In this document: positions 61,130 to 64,000 of the stretch, piece by piece
How the letters are laid out: every line of letters starts with the position of its first letter
How positions within the stretch are numbered: the stretch's first letter is position 1
Source: Halosimplex aquaticum
GTDB taxonomy: Archaea; Halobacteriota; Halobacteria; Halobacteriales; Haloarculaceae
Reading direction: 5' to 3'
DNA: 64,000 bases
NCBI RefSeq assembly: GCF_028747785.1
Contig: NZ_CP118158.1
Location: 3,348,001-3,412,000 of the forward strand
Position numbers and translations under genes: made by a program
Notes under the pieces: model-generated
The model's input: the letters and a program-made list of their open reading frames with translations, nothing else
Databases searched by the model: none
Told to the model about the DNA's origin: nothing

Positions 61130-61635
61130 TCCCCCTCCAGGACGACCGCGGTCACCGTTTTCGGCCCGTGGGCCCCCTCGACGAGCGCGCCCATGTCGGC
61201 GGTGGCGCTCGGCCCCGTCGCGACGATCCGGCTCCCTCTTGCCGTCTCGGGGTCCGCGTCGAACGCCTCGAAGGCGGCCTCCATCTCGCCGACGACGTCG
61301 CTCTCGCGGAGCACGGCGACGTGGTCCTCGACGAAGAGGCTGACAAGTTCGGCGCCGTCGGCGGTACCGGGGAGGACGAGCGACCCGTAGTCCGCGATGC
61401 ACAGCGACGCGGGCGTGACGCCGACGGTCGCGTCGTCCAGTTCCGCGGGCGTGGGGTCGACGGTCACGGGCGTCTCCTCCAGCGAGACGGGGAGGTCGGT
61501 CAACGCGACGCCGACGGCCGGTCCGACGGCCAGATCGGCGATGGTCTCGGCGAACGCCGCCGGCCGGACGCGGCGGGTCCGCACGCCCGCCGCTTCGAGG
61601 TCCTGACTGAGGCCGTCCGCACTCCCGGAAGTCAT
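61126..61635 (-). CDS. LutC-like LUD-domain protein
   Basis: A 169-residue LUD-domain (DUF162) protein with the short form found in LutC: TPASLCIADYGSLVLPGTADGAELVSLFVEDHVAVLRESDVV and GSRIVATGPSATADM, the end that resembles the NagB/RpiA-like fold. The first gene of a two-gene operon with the fused LutAB-like protein, into which it is coupled. Function in L-lactate utilisation is inferred from bacterial LutABC; substrate in this cell not shown. Confidence 0.88.
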   Translation of the reverse strand: MTSGSADGLSQDLEAAGVRTRRVRPAAFAETIADLAVGPAVGVALTDLPVSLEETPVTVDPTPAELDDATVGVTPASLCIADYGSLVLPGTADGAELVSLFVEDHVAVLRESDVVGEMEAAFEAFDADPETARGSRIVATGPSATADMGALVEGAHGPKTVTAVVLEGE

Positions 61636-61795
61636 GGGACGAACGTCGGACTCGTCGGTCTTGTGTTTTGCGGGTCCCCGCCGAACGGAGAGGTAGTTTC
61701 AAGACCCAGCGCCGACTGGACCGGCACATGTCTGACGAGCGCGGACGACGCGGACGACACGCAGCGAACCGGGCCCAAGCGGCGGTGACGGCACC

Positions 61796-62584
61796 GTGGT
61801 GACCTTCGACGTCAACGCCGGGATCGTCGGTGAGTCGGTCCCGGACGGGATCGAGCGCGCCGCGGACCTGGGCGTCGGCGCCGTCGAGTTCTTCGACTGG
61901 GAAGGCGCGGACCTGGACGCCGTCGAGTCGGCCTGTGAGATGCACGGGGTCGACGTCGCGGGCATCCTCGCGGCCGGCGCGGGGTCGAACATCGACGACC
62001 GCGACGCCCCCGCGGCGGTCAACCCGTACGACCGCGAGACCGCCGTGGCCGACGTCGAACGGTCGCTGGAGGCAGCCGCCGACCTGGGTGCAGACGCTCT
62101 CATCGTCACCGTCGGTCCGGATCAGGGGGGCTTCGACCGCGACACGCAACGGCGTGCACTCGAACGCGTCCTCTCGGACGTGGCGCCGACGGCCGAAGAC
62201 GTCGGCGTCACGGTCGTCGTCGAACCCCTCAACACCGTCGTCGACCATCCGGGCTACTTCCTCGAATCCTCCCGGGAAGCGTTCGACATCACGCGCGCGG
62301 TCGGGAGCGACCGCGTGCAGGTGCTGTTCGACGTGTACCACCAGCAGATCACCGAGGGCGACGCGATCCGCAACCTCACGGAGAACGTCGACCAGGTGGG
62401 CCACGTCCACGTCGCCGACAACCCCGGCCGCCTCGAGCCCGGCACTGGCGAGATCGCATACGGTCGGATCTTCGACGCGCTGGACGACGCCGGGTACGAC
62501 GGCTACGTCGGCCTGGAGTTCTTCGCGACGAGCGACGGCACGTCGATGGACGAGGCCGTCCGGTCGACGCTCGAACTCGCCTGA
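61796..62584 (+). CDS. Hydroxypyruvate-isomerase-like TIM-barrel protein
   Basis: A 262-residue protein of the xylose-isomerase-like superfamily (PF01261) starting with GTG (61796 or 61799). Motifs: FDVNAGIVGESVPDGIERAADLGV at the N-terminus, EPLNTVVDHPGYFL, VLFDVYHQQITEGD, HVHVADNPGRLEPGTGEI and YVGLEFFA. These are features of hydroxypyruvate isomerase/OtnI-like proteins, which interconvert small ketoses or hydroxypyruvate and tartronate semialdehyde. Fits well next to the LutABC-like genes in a 2/3-carbon or sugar-acid pathway, but the reaction is not certain. Confidence 0.85.
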   Translation: MVTFDVNAGIVGESVPDGIERAADLGVGAVEFFDWEGADLDAVESACEMHGVDVAGILAAGAGSNIDDRDAPAAVNPYDRETAVADVERSLEAAADLGADALIVTVGPDQGGFDRDTQRRALERVLSDVAPTAEDVGVTVVVEPLNTVVDHPGYFLESSREAFDITRAVGSDRVQVLFDVYHQQITEGDAIRNLTENVDQVGHVHVADNPGRLEPGTGEIAYGRIFDALDDAGYDGYVGLEFFATSDGTSMDEAVRSTLELA

Positions 62585-62686
62585 GCGGCGGCGTGTCGGC
62601 CGTCCACGTCGGTCGAAACTCTCGCGTCAGCGGTCGACGGGCCGGTCGCGAACGGCCGACCCGCCGTTCCGGTAATACCGTACAGA

Positions 62687-62693
62687 TTTATAA
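62687..62693 (+). promoter_or_regulatory. TATA element of the IclR regulator gene
   Basis: TTTATAA (62687-62693) lies 39-45 bases ahead of the ATG at 62732. Initiation about 25 bases downstream would leave a leader of some 15 bases, so this gene probably has a short 5' leader in contrast to the leaderless neighbours. GAAGG directly before the ATG is too close for a normal ribosome site. Confidence 0.45.
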
Positions 62694-62731
62694 CGATCGA
62701 GTTCCCAGTATCGGACAGAGGCGACCGAAGG

Positions 62732-63493
62732 ATGCAAACCGAGATCGACGTTCCGGTGAAGGCGACGCGGGTGAGCTTCGACGTCGTCGAGGTGCTCCGG
62801 GCACTCGACGGGGCGGGCGTGACGGAAGTCGCGGACGAGCTCGACCTCCCGCGGAGTACAGTGCACGACCACCTCCGGACGCTGGAGGAGCTGGAGCTGG
62901 TCGTCAACGAGGACGGGACGTACAAGACGGGGACCAGGTTCCTGGAGTTCGGGGGGTACGCGCGCCAGCGCATGAAGGTGTTCGATGTGGCCAAGCCCGA
63001 ACTACAGAAGCTCGCCGAACAGACGGGCGAACACTCCAATCTCATGATCGAGGAGCACGGCCGCGGCGTCTTCCTCTACAAGACCGAGGGGGAGAACGCG
63101 GTCAAGCTCGACACGTACAACGGCTACCGCGTCCACCTCCAGACCACGGCGCTCGGCAAGGCGATGATGGCCCACATGGACGAGGATCGCGTCCGCGACA
63201 TCCTCGACCGCCACGGCATGCCGGCGATCACCGACCGGACGGTCACCGACGAGGACGTGCTCTTCGAGCAGTTCGAGGAGATCCGCGAGCGGGGCTACGC
63301 CATCGACCGGGAAGAGCGCGTCCGCGGGATGATCTGCATCGCCGCGCCGCTGCTCGACGACGACGAAGTGCTGGGGGCCATCTCCGTCTCCGGCCCGAAA
63401 AACCGGATGCAGGGCGAGCGCTTCGAGGAGGAGATCCCGCGGCAGGTGCTGCGCATCGCCAACGTCATCGAAGTCAACATGACCCACGCGTAA
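62732..63493 (+). CDS. IclR-family transcriptional regulator
   Basis: A 253-residue regulator. N-terminal winged helix: VVEVLRALDGAGVTEVADELDLPRSTVHDHLRTLEELELVVNEDGTYKTG. C-terminal effector domain: AEQTGEHSNLMIEEHGRGVFLYKTEGENAV, ALGKAMMAHMDEDRVRDIL, REERVRGMICIAAPLLDDDEVLGAISVSGP. The effector in IclR proteins is usually a sugar acid or aromatic acid. Located between the isomerase-like gene and the FAH-family gene, it is the natural candidate to control this sugar-acid locus. Haloarchaeal IclR paralogues are known for sugar genes. Confidence 0.93.
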   Translation: MQTEIDVPVKATRVSFDVVEVLRALDGAGVTEVADELDLPRSTVHDHLRTLEELELVVNEDGTYKTGTRFLEFGGYARQRMKVFDVAKPELQKLAEQTGEHSNLMIEEHGRGVFLYKTEGENAVKLDTYNGYRVHLQTTALGKAMMAHMDEDRVRDILDRHGMPAITDRTVTDEDVLFEQFEEIRERGYAIDREERVRGMICIAAPLLDDDEVLGAISVSGPKNRMQGERFEEEIPRQVLRIANVIEVNMTHA

Positions 63494-63678
63494 CAGCGAT
63501 ATCGACGCGCCCGGCTTTCCCACGGGCGCTGTCGGCGCATCGCCCCCGGTGAGGACCGGTCGGCGCCGGTCGGCACTGGCGTCACTGGCCGTCTCAGCGG
63601 TTCGTTGCCCTTCCCCGGCCGCCGCCGAAGCGTCGCCCTTCTAAAGATTTAAGGGCCGATGGGTCGCCTTTCTCGGTG

Positions 63679-64000
63679 ATGCGATTCGTTCGGTACACAG
63701 ACGGCGGTAGCGCCACCTGGGGCGTCCGGGACGGCGACACGATCCACTCGCTGGACGGCCAGCCCACGGGCGAACCGACCTACGAGGAACTGACCAACCA
63801 GAGCTATCTCGACGAGGTGCGCCGCCGCGTCGAGGGCGGCGCGCTCTCCCAGCGCTCCGCCGAGGAGGTCTCGCTGCTCGCGCCGGTGCCGGTCCCCGGC
63901 AAGATCGTCTGCGTGGGCCTGAACTACCGCGACCACGCCGAGGAACAGGACGAGGAGATCCCCGAGACGCCGCTGCTGTTCTCGAAGGCGCCGACGACGG
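63679..64000 (+). CDS. Fumarylacetoacetate-hydrolase-family protein, N-terminal part
   Basis: The window ends inside this gene; 107 codons are seen. [25 protein letters not shown] is the short N-terminal domain, and [21 protein letters not shown] is the start of the FAH catalytic domain (GKIVCVGxNYxxHxxE). The metal-ligand Glu residues lie beyond the window. FAH-fold enzymes include 2-keto-3-deoxy-sugar-acid dehydratases and various hydrolases; with an IclR regulator and sugar-acid genes nearby, a 2-keto-3-deoxy-pentonate dehydratase is a possibility. TATA-like AGATTTAAG is at 63646-63654. Confidence 0.85.
   Translation, partial: MRFVRYTDGGSATWGVRDGDTIHSLDGQPTGEPTYEELTNQSYLDEVRRRVEGGALSQRSAEEVSLLAPVPVPGKIVCVGLNYRDHAEEQDEEIPETPLLFSKAPTT

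Noticed and set aside
58853-61390. 845-codon plus-strand frame opposite the LutAB/LutC-like genes
   Set aside because: Same effect of high GC at third positions; the minus strand has all cluster and LUD motifs.
1-64000. tRNA or rRNA genes and CRISPR arrays
   Set aside because: I looked for T-arm and GTTCGAATC-type segments and for regularly spaced repeats; the few GTTCGAA hits lie in coding frames. A covariance search (tRNAscan) would be decisive; I could not run it.

Overview
This 64 kb window is chromosomal-type DNA from a halophilic archaeon (class Halobacteria). The evidence is high GC with strongly acidic predicted proteins, many GTG starts, TATA elements 22-36 bases ahead of start codons (leaderless promoters), twin-arginine export signals often joined to a lipobox, a PGF-CTERM-like surface anchor, and haloarchaeal-type families (PadR, DUF7344-like HTH, DUF763, rubrerythrin-like mini-protein). 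I could not fix the genus. I see no tRNA, rRNA, CRISPR array or intact insertion sequence.

Layout. 0-7.4 kb: exported PQQ-type beta-propeller protein, calcium-repeat metalloprotease lipoprotein, hybrid sensor kinase, PadR regulator. 7.4-11 kb: a divergent NRAMP-like transporter translationally coupled to a P-loop protein, and an exported lipoprotein. 11-12.1 kb: gene relics, including an alpha/beta-hydrolase tail with a nonsense codon. 12-16.6 kb: inositol-monophosphatase-family enzyme, exported endonuclease/exonuclease/phosphatase protein, small membrane proteins. 16.6-24.9 kb: first Dpp/Opp-type ABC importer (binding protein, fused double ATPase, two permeases) with an oppositely oriented metallophosphoesterase inserted in it. 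25.2-31.7 kb: second IMPase, Gfo/Idh/MocA oxidoreductase, SIS-domain isomerase/deaminase, NagA-type deacetylase and a BNR-repeat protein, forming a probable (amino)sugar catabolic block. 32-36 kb: GAF-HTH regulator, exported alpha-L-arabinofuranosidase, two zinc mini-proteins. 36.2-42.5 kb: RecQ helicase with a phosphoribosyltransferase-like tail, glutamate dehydrogenase, membrane histidine kinase. 42.5-48.7 kb: second Dpp/Opp-type importer in one tight operon, divergent from a mannonate-dehydratase-like enzyme (49-50.1 kb). 50.1-51.3 kb: AT-richer gene-poor stretch. 51.3-57 kb: housekeeping and hypothetical genes, including an NAD(P)HX-repair gene broken by an in-frame TGA, DUF763, DGC, DUF2249, an NAD-dependent epimerase and a TRAM protein. 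57-64 kb: galactonate dehydratase, LutABC-like lactate/glycolate oxidation proteins, hydroxypyruvate-isomerase-like protein, IclR regulator and the start of an FAH-family enzyme: a sugar-acid utilisation locus.

Together the genes suggest a carbohydrate scavenger. Exported glycosidases would release sugars, two Dpp-type importers (a class known to carry oligosaccharides as well as peptides) would take them up, and amino-sugar, uronate/mannonate and galactonate enzymes would feed central metabolism, with IclR, PadR and sensor-kinase regulation. Substrates are inferred from context, not shown. The most unusual items are the nonsense codon in the NAD(P)HX-repair gene, the NRAMP homologue lacking its metal-binding motifs, the RecQ-PRTase fusion, a roughly 100-residue insertion inside the cysteine cluster of one importer ATPase, and paired palindromes over the first importer's promoter.
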